From positions 1 through 64,000 of the forward strand of contig DJLT01000005.1 in the NCBI GenBank assembly GCA_002435145.1: DNA of 64,000 bases, in the 5' to 3' direction. Of this stretch, positions 54,666 to 63,571 are shown one piece after another. The translations under genes were made by a program, and so were the position numbers. The stretch's first letter is position 1; every line of letters begins with the position of its first letter. The notes beneath the pieces were generated by a model. That model was not told where the DNA came from, searched no databases, and saw only the letters and a program-made list of their open reading frames with translations. The stretch comes from Neptuniibacter sp. UBA6509. GTDB taxonomy: Bacteria; Pseudomonadota; Gammaproteobacteria; Pseudomonadales; Balneatricaceae.

Positions 54666-56360
54666 ATGAATAGATCTCTTATATTTTTTATTATTACATT
54701 CACTCTTTTACAGGGCTGCCAAAGTACGTCTGTCAAAAAACAGACTATAGCCCCAGAACCCACTCCTTATGTTGCGGGGGAATTCAATCAGGAGTCCCTC
54801 TACGAATTAATGCTGGCTGAAATTGCGGGCCAACGGCGTTTATTTCCAGTCGCTCTGGAAAATTACTTATCCCAAACCGAAAAAACCCGTGACCCTAGCG
54901 TCGCCGAACGCACAACACGCATTGCTCAATACTTAAGAAACTCGGAAAAAATCATCCAATCGGCGAAACTGTGGCGTGATATAGCACCAGAAAATCCAGA
55001 ACCTTATCAAATTGAAGCCAATATGCATCTGCATAAGGGCAACTATGCCGGTGCTCTGCCATTAATTAAAAAAGCACTTGAATATGATGCACTCAGAACC
55101 TTAGCCTTGATTCGCGGCCAAAGTGAAAAAATGGATGCTCAGGTCATTACTGGCTATGTATCTATGCTGGAAGAACATAAGAAGAGCAATGAGCCACGCG
55201 CAGACTTAGAGCTTACTTTGGCACTATTGCTTCGCGCCTCAAATCAAAAAGACAAAGCACTTATCGCCTTTAACCGAGCATTATCAATTGATCCGGAAAA
55301 CCCTGAGGCGTTGATACAAAAGGCTGAACTTTTACGCGCAGATAAGGACCTTAACGGCGCATTATCCCTAATCCAAGCCGCCTATGAACAACAACCAAAC
55401 AACCGCCAACTGCATATTCTATATACCCAGCTACTTTTCCAAACCAAGCAGCCGACGAAGGCGGCCCTGCATGCAGAAAAGCTCTTAGAAAAAAATGCTG
55501 CCGACCATCAGCTCACCTATTATTTAGCCCTATTGCTTCTTGAAAATGAGCAATTAGAAAGCGCGCAAAAAGCATTTAAACACCTGCTCATTCTTAGACC
55601 TGAAGACAGCGCCCCCCATTTTTATCTTGGACATATCTCACAATCGCTCGATAATCTGCAAGAGGCTATATCCCATTACACATCAGTAAAAAGTGGCGCG
55701 AATATAGTACAAGCACTATCTAGAGCCGTAAGTTTATTAAAAAACACGGAGAATAAAGAGCAAGTACAGAATATTCTTAAGGATGCACGCGCTATATCTC
55801 CCTCTCTAGCTTCTAAAATCTATACATTAGAAGCTGAGTGGTTAAACCTTCACGATTTCAGCGACGATGCCTTTACATTACTAGACGATGCCATAAACCT
55901 ATTTCCAAATGACACGACCCTGCTTTATACCCGTGCGATGATGATTGAATCATTTGATTTCCCTCAGGCTGAGAAAGATTTGAGATTGATCCTCTCTCTA
56001 GAACCCAATAATCCGACGGTTCAAAACGCATTAGGCTACACACTGCTACTACACACACAACGTTTTGATGAAGCTCATCAATTGATTCAATCTGCATTAA
56101 ACGCTGAGCCGGAAGACCCTGCCATCCTAGACTCTATGGGATGGGTACTTCACAAAATGGGGCGTTCAAATGAAGCACTGCCCTATTTAAAAAAAGCACA
56201 CGCACTCTATTCTGATCCAGAAGTTTCTAGTCATCTTATTCAAGTTTACTGGGGCACAGGACAGAAGGAGAAAGCAAGTCAGCTGCTAGAGGCTAGCCGT
56301 AAGGAAAATCCTGAAAATCCTTATTTAGATGAAGCCACTCAAATAATTAATGCGAAGTAA
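54666..56360 (+). CDS. TPR-repeat lipoprotein
   Basis: 564 aa. Signal with lipobox LLQGC (Cys18) for outer-membrane or periplasmic anchoring, then many TPR units across residues 130-550 (e.g. LIAFNRALSIDPENPEALI, DLRLILSLEPNNPTVQNALG, ALPYLKKAHALYSDPEVSS). A protein of this type precedes lolB in Pseudomonas and relatives. Probably a scaffold in the envelope; exact role unknown. It overlaps the reading frame into lolB, so the two are likely co-transcribed. Confidence 0.87.
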   Translation: MNRSLIFFIITFTLLQGCQSTSVKKQTIAPEPTPYVAGEFNQESLYELMLAEIAGQRRLFPVALENYLSQTEKTRDPSVAERTTRIAQYLRNSEKIIQSAKLWRDIAPENPEPYQIEANMHLHKGNYAGALPLIKKALEYDALRTLALIRGQSEKMDAQVITGYVSMLEEHKKSNEPRADLELTLALLLRASNQKDKALIAFNRALSIDPENPEALIQKAELLRADKDLNGALSLIQAAYEQQPNNRQLHILYTQLLFQTKQPTKAALHAEKLLEKNAADHQLTYYLALLLLENEQLESAQKAFKHLLILRPEDSAPHFYLGHISQSLDNLQEAISHYTSVKSGANIVQALSRAVSLLKNTENKEQVQNILKDARAISPSLASKIYTLEAEWLNLHDFSDDAFTLLDDAINLFPNDTTLLYTRAMMIESFDFPQAEKDLRLILSLEPNNPTVQNALGYTLLLHTQRFDEAHQLIQSALNAEPEDPAILDSMGWVLHKMGRSNEALPYLKKAHALYSDPEVSSHLIQVYWGTGQKEKASQLLEASRKENPENPYLDEATQIINAK

Positions 56361-56406
56361 TACCCATCCATACACTTCGATATACGATTATAAATCGCAG
56401 GCCCTT

Positions 56407-56994
56407 ATGTTTAAAAAGCTCCTAGTCATAATAACCTGTCTTACTTTGGCGGGTTGTAGCATATTCAAAACACAGCCTACATCTCCTGAAGCGCCTATTT
56501 CATGGGAGCAACATCAGGCTTTATTAAAAAACTATGCCAGTTGGGAATTAAGCGGAAAAGTGGGCATCCGTACATCTCAAGATAGCCAATCAGCTAATTT
56601 AAAGTGGCTACAAGCACAACAAAGCTATCAGATTGATATACACGGCCCCTGGGGACAAGGTGGCGCGTCAATTACAGGTCAACCCGGTAATGTGACCATT
56701 CAGACGGATGGTAAAGAGTTCAAAGGAGAAAATCCGGAACAGATATTACGTAATCAATTAGGCTGGGAGCTTCCGATCAGTGATATTTACTGGTGGATCA
56801 GAGGACTACCCTCCCCTAGAATGAATTTTAGCCAGACGCTAGAAAATAATCGCCTTAAAACACTCCATCAAGACGGATGGAATATCAATTACCTGCGTTA
56901 CAACAGCCTAAGCCCTGTACTGCCCAGCAAACTCACCCTATCACGGCAGGATTTAAGAATTACTGTCGTTATAAATAGCTGGATTAAGCGCTAA
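56407..56994 (+). CDS. lolB: Outer-membrane lipoprotein receptor LolB
   Basis: Accepts lipoproteins from LolA and inserts them in the outer membrane. 195 aa from ATG 56407, which opens a lipoprotein signal with lipobox LAGC; the frame runs up to 56350 inside the preceding gene but without signal character. LolB motifs: NYASWELSGKVGIRT, WGQGGASITG, YWWIRGLPSP. ispE, the usual next gene, is missing. Confidence 0.92.
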   Translation: MFKKLLVIITCLTLAGCSIFKTQPTSPEAPISWEQHQALLKNYASWELSGKVGIRTSQDSQSANLKWLQAQQSYQIDIHGPWGQGGASITGQPGNVTIQTDGKEFKGENPEQILRNQLGWELPISDIYWWIRGLPSPRMNFSQTLENNRLKTLHQDGWNINYLRYNSLSPVLPSKLTLSRQDLRITVVINSWIKR

Positions 56995-57034
56995 AAAAAC
57001 AACCTCTCAATTAAGTGCCTCATACGCCTTAGGT

Positions 57035-57063
57035 TTGACATTAAAATAGCAATCCTAGATAAT
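57035..57063 (+). promoter_or_regulatory. Sigma70 promoter of tRNA-Gln-prs
   Basis: TTGACA-N17-GATAAT with a GC-rich discriminator (CTGCGCC) typical of stringently controlled tRNA genes, 44 bp before tRNA-Gln. Confidence 0.75.
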
Positions 57064-57106
57064 CTGCGCCTCTTTCAAAGGGAGGCCGAACCTCCAGGAG
57101 AAATGT

Positions 57107-57181
57107 TGGGGTATCGCCAAGCGGTAAGGCACTGGTTTCTGATACCAGTATGCGGAGGTTCGAATCCTCCTACCCCAGCCA
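57107..57181 (+). tRNA. tRNA-Gln (anticodon CTG)
   Basis: 75-nt cloverleaf with acceptor TGGGGTA/TACCCCA, D-arm GCCAAGCGGTAAGGC, anticodon stem CTGGT/ACCAG with loop TTCTGAT, T-arm GGAGG-TTCGAAT-CCTCC, and encoded GCCA end. Decodes CAG. Sequence identical to the copy at 61132. It lies directly before prs, the typical place. Confidence 0.95.
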
Positions 57182-57246
57182 AAAAACCTATGAACGGTTC
57201 CCGATCTATAGATTCCGAACAAATTACAATCGAAAAGGTGCACGCT

Positions 57247-58188
57247 GTGTCCGAGATGATGGTCTTCACTGGCAATGCAAACCCGGAACTTGCGCGAAAA
57301 GTAGTTGATCGCCTTGATATCCCTATGGGTAAAGCAAATGTTGGTCGCTTTAGTGATGGCGAAGTAAGCGTTGAAATCCAAGAAAACGTTCGAGGAAAAG
57401 ACGTTTTCATCATTCAATCTACTTGCGCTCCAACTAACGACAATCTAATGGAATTGATTGTGTTAGCTGATGCTCTTCGCCGCGCTTCTGCTTCACGTAT
57501 CACCGCGGTAGTGCCTTACTTCGGTTATGCACGCCAAGATCGCCGACCACGTTCAGCACGTGTTGCGATTACTGCGAAGGTTGTAGCAGACATGATGGAC
57601 GCGATCGGTATTGACCGCGTATTAACAGTCGACCTACACGCCGATCAGATCCAGGGCTTCTTTAGTGTTCCTGTAGATAACGTATACGGTTCACCTGTAC
57701 TTCTTGATGACATCGTTGATCAAGAGTATGAAGATATCTTAGTTGTTTCACCTGACGTAGGTGGTGTAGTGCGTGCGCGTGCTGTTGCCAAACAACTAGA
57801 TTGTGATCTTGCTATCATCGACAAACGTCGTGAACGCGCAAATGAATCACAAGTAATGAATATTATTGGTGATGTTGAAGGTCGTACCTGCGTTCTTGTA
57901 GACGACATGTGCGATACAGCTGGTACATTATGCAAAGCTGCGAAAGCGCTTAAAGCTAATGGCGCTGCACGCGTTGTTGCTTATGCAACCCACGCAGTTC
58001 TATCCGGCCCAGCCGTCAGCAACATCACGAATTCAGATTTAGATGAATTTGTTGTAACCGACACAATTCCTCTTTCTGAAGCAGCTGCTGGCTGCAACAA
58101 AATTCGTCAGCTTACACTGGCTCCGCTTCTTGCTGAAGCTGTTCGCCGTGTATGTAATGAAGAATCTATCAGCGCGATGTTCCGTTAA
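57247..58188 (+). CDS. prs: Ribose-phosphate pyrophosphokinase
   Basis: Makes PRPP from ribose-5-phosphate and ATP for nucleotide, His and Trp synthesis. 313 aa from GTG 57247 (AAGGTG site at 8 nt), giving the family N terminus [16 protein letters not shown]. Catalytic/ATP motif [13 protein letters not shown] loop [12 protein letters not shown], ending ESISAMFR. Open frame extends back through the tRNA but is not coding there. Confidence 0.96.
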   Translation: MSEMMVFTGNANPELARKVVDRLDIPMGKANVGRFSDGEVSVEIQENVRGKDVFIIQSTCAPTNDNLMELIVLADALRRASASRITAVVPYFGYARQDRRPRSARVAITAKVVADMMDAIGIDRVLTVDLHADQIQGFFSVPVDNVYGSPVLLDDIVDQEYEDILVVSPDVGGVVRARAVAKQLDCDLAIIDKRRERANESQVMNIIGDVEGRTCVLVDDMCDTAGTLCKAAKALKANGAARVVAYATHAVLSGPAVSNITNSDLDEFVVTDTIPLSEAAAGCNKIRQLTLAPLLAEAVRRVCNEESISAMFR

Positions 58189-58270
58189 AAGTTAACTTTT
58201 ACAGAACATTGTGCCGATAAAGCGCTCGCCGTAACACGCGGGCATTTTGCTCTTAACAGGGCGCTATATT

Positions 58271-58295
58271 GTAAAACCTGGTCGCAAGGTTTTAC
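58271..58295 (+). promoter_or_regulatory. Leader hairpin of rplY
   Basis: Perfect 9-bp stem GTAAAACCT/AGGTTTTAC with a 7-nt loop, ending 25 nt before the rplY ATG. No T run. Ribosomal protein L25 is known to be autogenously controlled in gammaproteobacteria, so a regulatory leader is plausible. Confidence 0.45.
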
Positions 58296-58319
58296 GACTT
58301 ATTTATTGAAGGTATTAAA

Positions 58320-58907
58320 ATGTCTAACTTTGTAGTAAATGCAGTTGCACGTAACGACGAAGGGAAAGGTGCGAGCCGCCGCCTACGTCGCGAAAACCTT
58401 GTTCCAGCTATCATTTATGGTGGTGACAAGCGTAAAAAACCAACTGCTATCTCTGTAGCAAATAACGAGCTTGTTAAGCTTCTTGAAGACGACGCGTTCT
58501 ACTCTTCTATCTTGACTGTAAACTTAGATGGAAAAGAAGAGCAGGTTATTCTTAAAGACCTACAGCGTCACCCAGCTAAGCCAGTAGTGCTTCACGCTGA
58601 CTTCCAGCGCGTAACAAAATCCAACTTGATCAAAATCACTGTTCCAGTTGTATTTGCTAACTTTGAAAGTTCTCCTGCATCTAAAGCAGCTTGCAAATTT
58701 GCAGCAGAGAAGAACACTGTAGAAATCATGTGCACATCAGCTAACCTTCCAGAAAACTTGGTTGTTGACCTAGCTGCATGCGATTCAGATGGCGTTCTTC
58801 ACTTGTCTGACATCACTCTGCCTGAAGGTGTTGAGATCGTATCTCTACGTCGTGGCGGTGATCACGATCAAGGTATCGGTTACGTTTACGCACCTCGCGG
58901 CAACTAA
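58320..58907 (+). CDS. rplY: 50S ribosomal protein L25 (CTC/TL5 form)
   Basis: 5S-rRNA-binding ribosomal protein. 195 aa long form: N-terminal L25 domain about 1-90 (ARNDEGKGASRRLRRENLVPAIIYG split over its length) plus the beta-rich TL5 C-terminal domain. ATG preceded by GAAGG. Conserved order prs-rplY-pth-ychF. Confidence 0.95.
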   Translation: MSNFVVNAVARNDEGKGASRRLRRENLVPAIIYGGDKRKKPTAISVANNELVKLLEDDAFYSSILTVNLDGKEEQVILKDLQRHPAKPVVLHADFQRVTKSNLIKITVPVVFANFESSPASKAACKFAAEKNTVEIMCTSANLPENLVVDLAACDSDGVLHLSDITLPEGVEIVSLRRGGDHDQGIGYVYAPRGN

Positions 58908-58927
58908 GTAATCGGTAGAGCATCAGT

Positions 58928-59518
58928 ATGAAAGACAAGATCCAGCTTATTGTCGGCTTAGGTAATCCTGGCGATAAATATGCACAAACTCGTCATAATG
59001 CTGGTGCTGAGTTTGTCGAGCAGCTTGCTGCTCGGCATCTCTCCCCTCTTAAGCCAGAAAAGAAATACCACGGGCTTTATTCTAAAGCTCAGATCAATGG
59101 TTCTGTCGTCCACCTCTTAGTGCCGACCACATTTATGAACCTAAGCGGTCAATCTGTTGCCTCTTTAGCTAATTTTTTTAAAATACCAGCTGAGTCAATT
59201 TTAGTCGCACACGATGAACTTGATCTTCCTCCCGGTATCGCGCGTTTCAAGTTAGGCGGCGGACATGGCGGGCACAACGGCTTACGTGACATCATAAGTA
59301 AGCTTGGCAACAATAAGAATTTTTATCGCTTACGCCTTGGCATCGGCCACCCCGGCCACAGTAGCCAAGTTAGCGGTTTTGTTTTAAATAAAGCTCCAAT
59401 AAAGGAACGTGACGCAACGCTTGCAGCAAGCGATGAAGCTGAACGCTATTTGGAGCTTGCCCTCACAGGTGACTGGGCGAAAGCTATGAACCAGTTACAC
59501 AGTTTCTCAGCTAGCTAG
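58928..59518 (+). CDS. pth: Peptidyl-tRNA hydrolase
   Basis: Releases peptides from dropped-off peptidyl-tRNA. 196 aa: N-terminal [20 protein letters not shown] with catalytic His, [19 protein letters not shown] and [11 protein letters not shown] motifs. 20 nt after rplY, same transcript. Confidence 0.96.
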   Translation: MKDKIQLIVGLGNPGDKYAQTRHNAGAEFVEQLAARHLSPLKPEKKYHGLYSKAQINGSVVHLLVPTTFMNLSGQSVASLANFFKIPAESILVAHDELDLPPGIARFKLGGGHGGHNGLRDIISKLGNNKNFYRLRLGIGHPGHSSQVSGFVLNKAPIKERDATLAASDEAERYLELALTGDWAKAMNQLHSFSAS

Positions 59519-59540
59519 TTTCAATAAACAGGAATCGATC

Positions 59541-60632
59541 ATGGGTTTTAAATGCGGTATCGTTGGCCTGCCTAACGTAGGCAAATCCACACTTTTTAAT
59601 GCGTTAACAAAAAACGGCATTGCCGCCGAAAACTTCCCATTTTGCACGATAGAGCCTAACGCGGGCACTGTCGCAATGCCTGATCCTCGCCTTGATAAAT
59701 TAGCCGAGATTGTTAACCCAGAACGCGTTATTCCAACAACAATGGAATTTGTTGATATTGCGGGCTTAGTTGCTGGCGCATCCAAAGGTGAAGGTCTGGG
59801 CAATAAGTTTCTTGCCAACATCCGTGAAACTGATGCCATTGCGCATGTAGTACGTTGTTTCGAAGATGAAAACGTTATCCACGTTGCGAACCGCATCGAC
59901 CCACTGGCTGATATCGAAATTATTAACCTTGAGCTAGCTTTAGCTGATCTAGATTCAGCAGAAAAACAGCTTCAGCGTCTTCAGAAAGCAGCTAAAGGCG
60001 GCGATAAAGAAGCAGTCGCCCAAAAAGCGATGCTAGAGCGCCTTATTCCTCACTTAGAAGAGGGCAAACCTGTACGTGGCCTGGAACTTAATGATGACGA
60101 TATGGCTATCGTTAAAAACTTCCACATGCTGACAGTTAAACCAACCATGTACATTGCCAATGTAGATGAAGATGGTTTTGAAGATAACCCTCATCTAGAT
60201 AAAGTACGTGAGCTAGCGGACTCAGAGAATGCCGGCGTTGTTGTGGTATGCAACAAACTAGAAGCTGAGATATCTGAACTAGACGATGATGAGCGTGACG
60301 AATTCTTAGCAGATCTTGGCATGGAAGAACCTGGCCTCGATCGTGTAATTCGTGAAGGTTACAATCTATTAGGTTTACAAACTTACCTAACCGCAGGTGT
60401 TCAAGAAGTACGTGCTTGGACTGTAAAAGTTGGTGCTACAGCACCTCAAGCAGCCGGCGTAATCCATACAGATTTCGAAAAAGGCTTTATTCGCGCCGAA
60501 GTTGTTAGCTACGATCACTTTATTGAGTTCAATGGTGAAAACGGCGCTAAAGACGCTGGAAAGTGGCGCTTAGAAGGTAAAGATTACATTGTACAAGATG
60601 GCGACGTGGTTCATTTCCGTTTCAACGTCTGA
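59541..60632 (+). CDS. ychF: Ribosome-binding ATPase YchF
   Basis: 363 aa OBG-type P-loop protein: G1 [37 protein letters not shown] in place of NKxD (hence ATP preference), and a TGS domain at the end. Last gene of the prs-rplY-pth-ychF run. Confidence 0.96.
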   Translation: MGFKCGIVGLPNVGKSTLFNALTKNGIAAENFPFCTIEPNAGTVAMPDPRLDKLAEIVNPERVIPTTMEFVDIAGLVAGASKGEGLGNKFLANIRETDAIAHVVRCFEDENVIHVANRIDPLADIEIINLELALADLDSAEKQLQRLQKAAKGGDKEAVAQKAMLERLIPHLEEGKPVRGLELNDDDMAIVKNFHMLTVKPTMYIANVDEDGFEDNPHLDKVRELADSENAGVVVVCNKLEAEISELDDDERDEFLADLGMEEPGLDRVIREGYNLLGLQTYLTAGVQEVRAWTVKVGATAPQAAGVIHTDFEKGFIRAEVVSYDHFIEFNGENGAKDAGKWRLEGKDYIVQDGDVVHFRFNV

Positions 60633-60651
60633 ACAAAAAATAAGCAAAAAA

Positions 60652-60680
60652 AACCGGCATTTAGTGCCGGTTTTTTTTTA
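60652..60680 (+). terminator. Terminator after ychF
   Basis: Hairpin AACCGGCA-tttag-TGCCGGTT followed by nine or more T; an A run precedes it. Confidence 0.9.
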
Positions 60681-60713
60681 TTCATTTTTTTATGATTTTT
60701 CTCACTTAAAGTG

Positions 60714-60742
60714 TTGACACAAAAACGTAAAAAGAGAATAAT
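60714..60742 (+). promoter_or_regulatory. Sigma70 promoter of the tRNA-Met/tRNA-Gln pair
   Basis: TTGACA-N17-AATAAT, then GCGCGCC discriminator, 18 bp before tRNA-Met. Confidence 0.8.
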
Positions 60743-60760
60743 GCGCGCCTCTGAAGCGTT

Positions 60761-60837
60761 GGCAATATAGCTCAGTTGGTTAGAGCATCGCATTCATAAT
60801 GCGAGGGTCGCAGGTTCGAGTCCCGCTATTGCCACCA
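60761..60837 (+). tRNA. tRNA-Met (anticodon CAT, elongator-like)
   Basis: 77-nt cloverleaf: acceptor GGCAATA/TATTGCC, D-arm AGCTCAGTTGGTTAGAGC, anticodon stem TCGCA/TGCGA with loop TTCATAA, T-arm GCAGG-TTCGAGT-CCCGC with a mismatch, CCA encoded. It resembles elongator tRNA-Met; a lysidine-modified tRNA-Ile2 is the less likely alternative. Confidence 0.93.
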
Positions 60838-60853
60838 TTTCTTCAGACATTGC

Positions 60854-60928
60854 TGGGGTATAGCCAAGCGGTAAGGCAACGGGTTTTGATCTCGTCATGC
60901 GGAGGTTCGAATCCTCCTACCCCAGCCA
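60854..60928 (+). tRNA. tRNA-Gln (anticodon TTG)
   Basis: 75-nt cloverleaf with the same acceptor and T-arm as the CTG isoacceptor, anticodon stem ACGGG/CTCGT (one G-T pair) and loop TTTTGAT. Decodes CAA. Sixteen bases after tRNA-Met, same transcript. Confidence 0.94.
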
Positions 60929-60956
60929 CTAATAAACATTAACTCTTCGAGTTAAG

Positions 60957-61003
60957 CAGTGGCAATATAGAGCTATACGCCTATCGTACCGCTATTACCA
61001 CTG
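60957..61003 (+). pseudogene. Decayed tRNA-Met fragment
   Basis: GGCAATATAG at 60961-60970 equals the first ten bases of the tRNA-Met above, and TACCGCTATTACCAC (60987-61001) resembles its 3' end (TCCCGCTATTGCCAC). The middle of the tRNA is lost. It is bounded by CAGTGG/CCACTG arms and can fold as a hairpin. The flanks hold two more small hairpins (TAACTC/GAGTTA about 60940-60954 and TGCTAAC/GTTAGCA 61018-61037). Confidence 0.6.
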
Positions 61004-61079
61004 CGTTTATTATCTCCTGCTAACATTCGAGTTAGCACCTTCAAAAAGATGATCTTTCCAACTTAAAGCTTCTGCTCAG

Positions 61080-61108
61080 TTGGCACTAGGCCTAGCAACT
61101 AATTTAAT
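61080..61108 (+). promoter_or_regulatory. Sigma70 promoter candidate of the second tRNA-Gln(CTG)
   Basis: TTGGCA-N17-TTTAAT, five of six in each box, 23 bp before the tRNA. Confidence 0.5.
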
Positions 61109-61131
61109 GTTGTTATTTAGCCTAACACTGT

Positions 61132-61206
61132 TGGGGTATCGCCAAGCGGTAAGGCACTGGTTTCTGATACCAGTATGCGGAGGTTCGAATCCTCCTACCC
61201 CAGCCA
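61132..61206 (+). tRNA. tRNA-Gln (anticodon CTG), second copy
   Basis: 75-nt cloverleaf, base-for-base identical to the tRNA at 57107-57181. It appears to have its own promoter. Confidence 0.95.
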
Positions 61207-61358
61207 CTCAAGACTTTCATCGCCAATATTCAGCTTCTATACTAAAATCTGACACTGCTATATCGATTAGCGCGACATATCACGCTAAAACGGATAATAT
61301 CGACTAATGCTCATATACACTCTAGAGCAGATCACCTTGACCGGTATTAAAAAGGAAT

Positions 61359-63518
61359 ATGGCCTCAGGAGTTCAGCCCCATATGTCACAAGTCATAGAA
61401 GTAGATGGTAATGCGCTATTAGAAAAATACGGCAGTGGTCAGCCACGCAAACAACGCCTGCGTAAAAACGTACAACTACTTTTTCTTGGACTCTCCGCCG
61501 AAGAAACAGCCCCCATCATTACCCTACTAAGAACCTCTCGCATCTCACCTCGTGGAAAGCAGGTTGCGACAGAACAGGAGTTCTTAGACGCCCTGAGCGA
61601 GCGCTCATGGGATTTAGTACTATGCACCATCGACAGAGGCAACTTTAGCTCCAAGCAAGCCATAAGCCATCTAAAACGCTTAGATAAAGACATTCCGGTC
61701 ATACAGATCATCCCTAGCTCAGACAGCCACCTATTACTACAAGGACTAAAAAACCATATCCAGGCAGTGGTACCGCTGGATGAGAAAGAGCTTGTATTAA
61801 TAAACATAAGACGCGAGCTTGATCATTTAGACCATCGCCGCCGCTTACGCGCAGCTGAAGCCGCTCTTGCAGATTTAGAGAAACGCTCCCAGCAATTAAT
61901 GGAAAGTTCCAAAAACGCAATTATCTGCTGCGACAAAGGCCAACTCATTTATACAAATGATAGCTTCCTTGATCTCTTTGGACTCGATAGCAAAGAACAA
62001 GCTCTCAAAAAACCTCTTACCAGCTTTTTCACCCTTGAAGATAAAGAAGAGCTAACCGAACAACTTAGCTACCTACAAACTGAGCACCTAAGCGAACTCA
62101 TATTACAACTTAATGCCCAACGCGGTGACCGCTCAGAATTTTCGGCTAATATCGAGTTATCGCCGATTGAAATGAATGGCAATTCCGTTGTGCGCATTTT
62201 ATTCAGAATTGACGAACAACATTCACACCAGCTTCTCAGCGAAGATCTAGACTATATCTCGGGGCTTTTTAATAAAGCCCATCTACAGAAACAACTTGAA
62301 CAAATAACTCAGCGAGCATTGCGCGGTGGCCACGACTGCTCATTGGTTTATATTGAGCTTGATCAACTTGAACAAATTAGAGCCAAACTTGGACATGAAG
62401 GCAGCGATCAGCTGATCAAAGAGATCTCTGTCGTTCTCCGCAAAACGGTGAACAAGGTCCATCTGCTAACTCATCCGGCTGAGAATGCTTTCGCCATTGT
62501 TTTCAAAGATCCCAACGTAGAGAAAGCACAAGCACTTGCAGAAAAGCTATGTAACAAAATTGCGAGCACCTGCGCGACGACGGCTGGGGTGGAAGTGCAA
62601 TCTACCTGCTCTATAGGCATTACAATTATTAATGACAGCACACCGCCTCAAGATGAACTAATCAAACGAGCACAATCGGCTATACAGTCATTAAGAGAGG
62701 AAGAAAATGGCGGTAATGGTGTAAGACTTCACGTTCCAGAAGCTGCGATTTTAGAAGAGCATGAAGATGAATTTGAAGAGATACGTCAGCTTATTCAGAA
62801 AAAAGAGTTCAAACTCCTCTTCCAGCCAATTGTTAACCTAACAGCAGATGGAGCAGAACAGAATTACGAAGTCCTTCTTCGCTTACTTAAAGATGACCAG
62901 AGCGAACTCGTGCCTAATGAATTCATGAGCGCTATCGGCGATTCAGAAACCGCTATTAAAGTAGATCGCTGGGTAATTGAGCAAAGCCTTAAACAGCTCA
63001 AGAGAACACTTAATAACGACGCAAAGAACACTCTGTTCATTAACATTTCAGCTCATGCACTCAGTGATACCAAACTCCTTACGTGGCTATCAGGCGTTTT
63101 GAGAAAGAACAAGATCCCTGCCGATCAACTCGTTTTTCAGATTAGTGAGTCAGACATCGCTATATCACCAAGACAAGCACAAGCGTTCACTGAAAAGCTT
63201 CACCAGATCCATTGCAGAGTGTGTATTAAGCACTTTGGTAGCGCACCTAATTCCGATGAAGTCTTAGCGATGATTCGTTCTGATTACGTCAAGCTTGATG
63301 GTTCCTATATACAAGACCTTGGAAAAGACCCAGAACAGGATGAGCAGTTTTTCAATTTGGTCCAGCAGCTTGCCAGCTTAGACAAAACAACCATTGCCCC
63401 GCTTGTGGAGAATACAAAAGCGATGGCCTCATTGTGGAAGGCCGGAGTAGATTATGTTCAAGGTTTCTACCTACAGCCACCTCAGGAAAATATGGATTAC
63501 GATTTCTTTGCCGAATAA
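61359..63518 (+). CDS. fimX: FimX-like degenerate GGDEF-EAL c-di-GMP protein
   Basis: 719 aa. Receiver-like N-terminal domain (about 38-165, LLFLGLSAEETAPI) without an obvious phosphoacceptor pattern, PAS (about 185-300), GGDEF domain where the signature is HPAENAFAIVF, and EAL domain where EAL reads EVL (YEVLLRL). In the last block the catalytic DDFGTG segment is IKHFGSA. Both enzyme sites are therefore degenerate, as in Pseudomonas and Xanthomonas FimX, which bind c-di-GMP by the EAL domain and control type IV pilus assembly. ATG at 61359 with AAGGA; an ATG at 61383 is an alternative. No pilus genes are next to it here. Confidence 0.85.
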   Translation: MASGVQPHMSQVIEVDGNALLEKYGSGQPRKQRLRKNVQLLFLGLSAEETAPIITLLRTSRISPRGKQVATEQEFLDALSERSWDLVLCTIDRGNFSSKQAISHLKRLDKDIPVIQIIPSSDSHLLLQGLKNHIQAVVPLDEKELVLINIRRELDHLDHRRRLRAAEAALADLEKRSQQLMESSKNAIICCDKGQLIYTNDSFLDLFGLDSKEQALKKPLTSFFTLEDKEELTEQLSYLQTEHLSELILQLNAQRGDRSEFSANIELSPIEMNGNSVVRILFRIDEQHSHQLLSEDLDYISGLFNKAHLQKQLEQITQRALRGGHDCSLVYIELDQLEQIRAKLGHEGSDQLIKEISVVLRKTVNKVHLLTHPAENAFAIVFKDPNVEKAQALAEKLCNKIASTCATTAGVEVQSTCSIGITIINDSTPPQDELIKRAQSAIQSLREEENGGNGVRLHVPEAAILEEHEDEFEEIRQLIQKKEFKLLFQPIVNLTADGAEQNYEVLLRLLKDDQSELVPNEFMSAIGDSETAIKVDRWVIEQSLKQLKRTLNNDAKNTLFINISAHALSDTKLLTWLSGVLRKNKIPADQLVFQISESDIAISPRQAQAFTEKLHQIHCRVCIKHFGSAPNSDEVLAMIRSDYVKLDGSYIQDLGKDPEQDEQFFNLVQQLASLDKTTIAPLVENTKAMASLWKAGVDYVQGFYLQPPQENMDYDFFAE

Positions 63519-63532
63519 ATGGCAAGAAGCGC

Positions 63533-63565
63533 AAAAAAAGCTACTTTTAGTGAGTAGCCTTTTTC
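63533..63565. terminator. Bidirectional terminator between fimX-like gene and serB
   Basis: GCTACT-tttagtg-AGTAGC hairpin flanked by A7 and T5 runs between convergent stop codons. Confidence 0.8.
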
Positions 63566-63571
63566 AACAAA

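Noticed and set aside
55873..56097. Antisense open frames within the TPR, acs, fliD and flagellin genes
   Set aside because: They lack ribosome-binding sites and family features and lie fully inside well-supported genes; they are frame shadows.
57103..57246. prs starting upstream within the tRNA-Gln gene
   Set aside because: The region is an intact tRNA, and the GTG at 57247 with a good ribosome-binding site gives the conserved family N terminus.
58196..58220. Perfect sigma28 -10 box GCCGATAA upstream of rplY
   Set aside because: The -35 is poor (TAAC) and the spacing is one base too long; an 8-mer match is expected by chance about twice in both strands of 64 kb, and rplY is a housekeeping gene.
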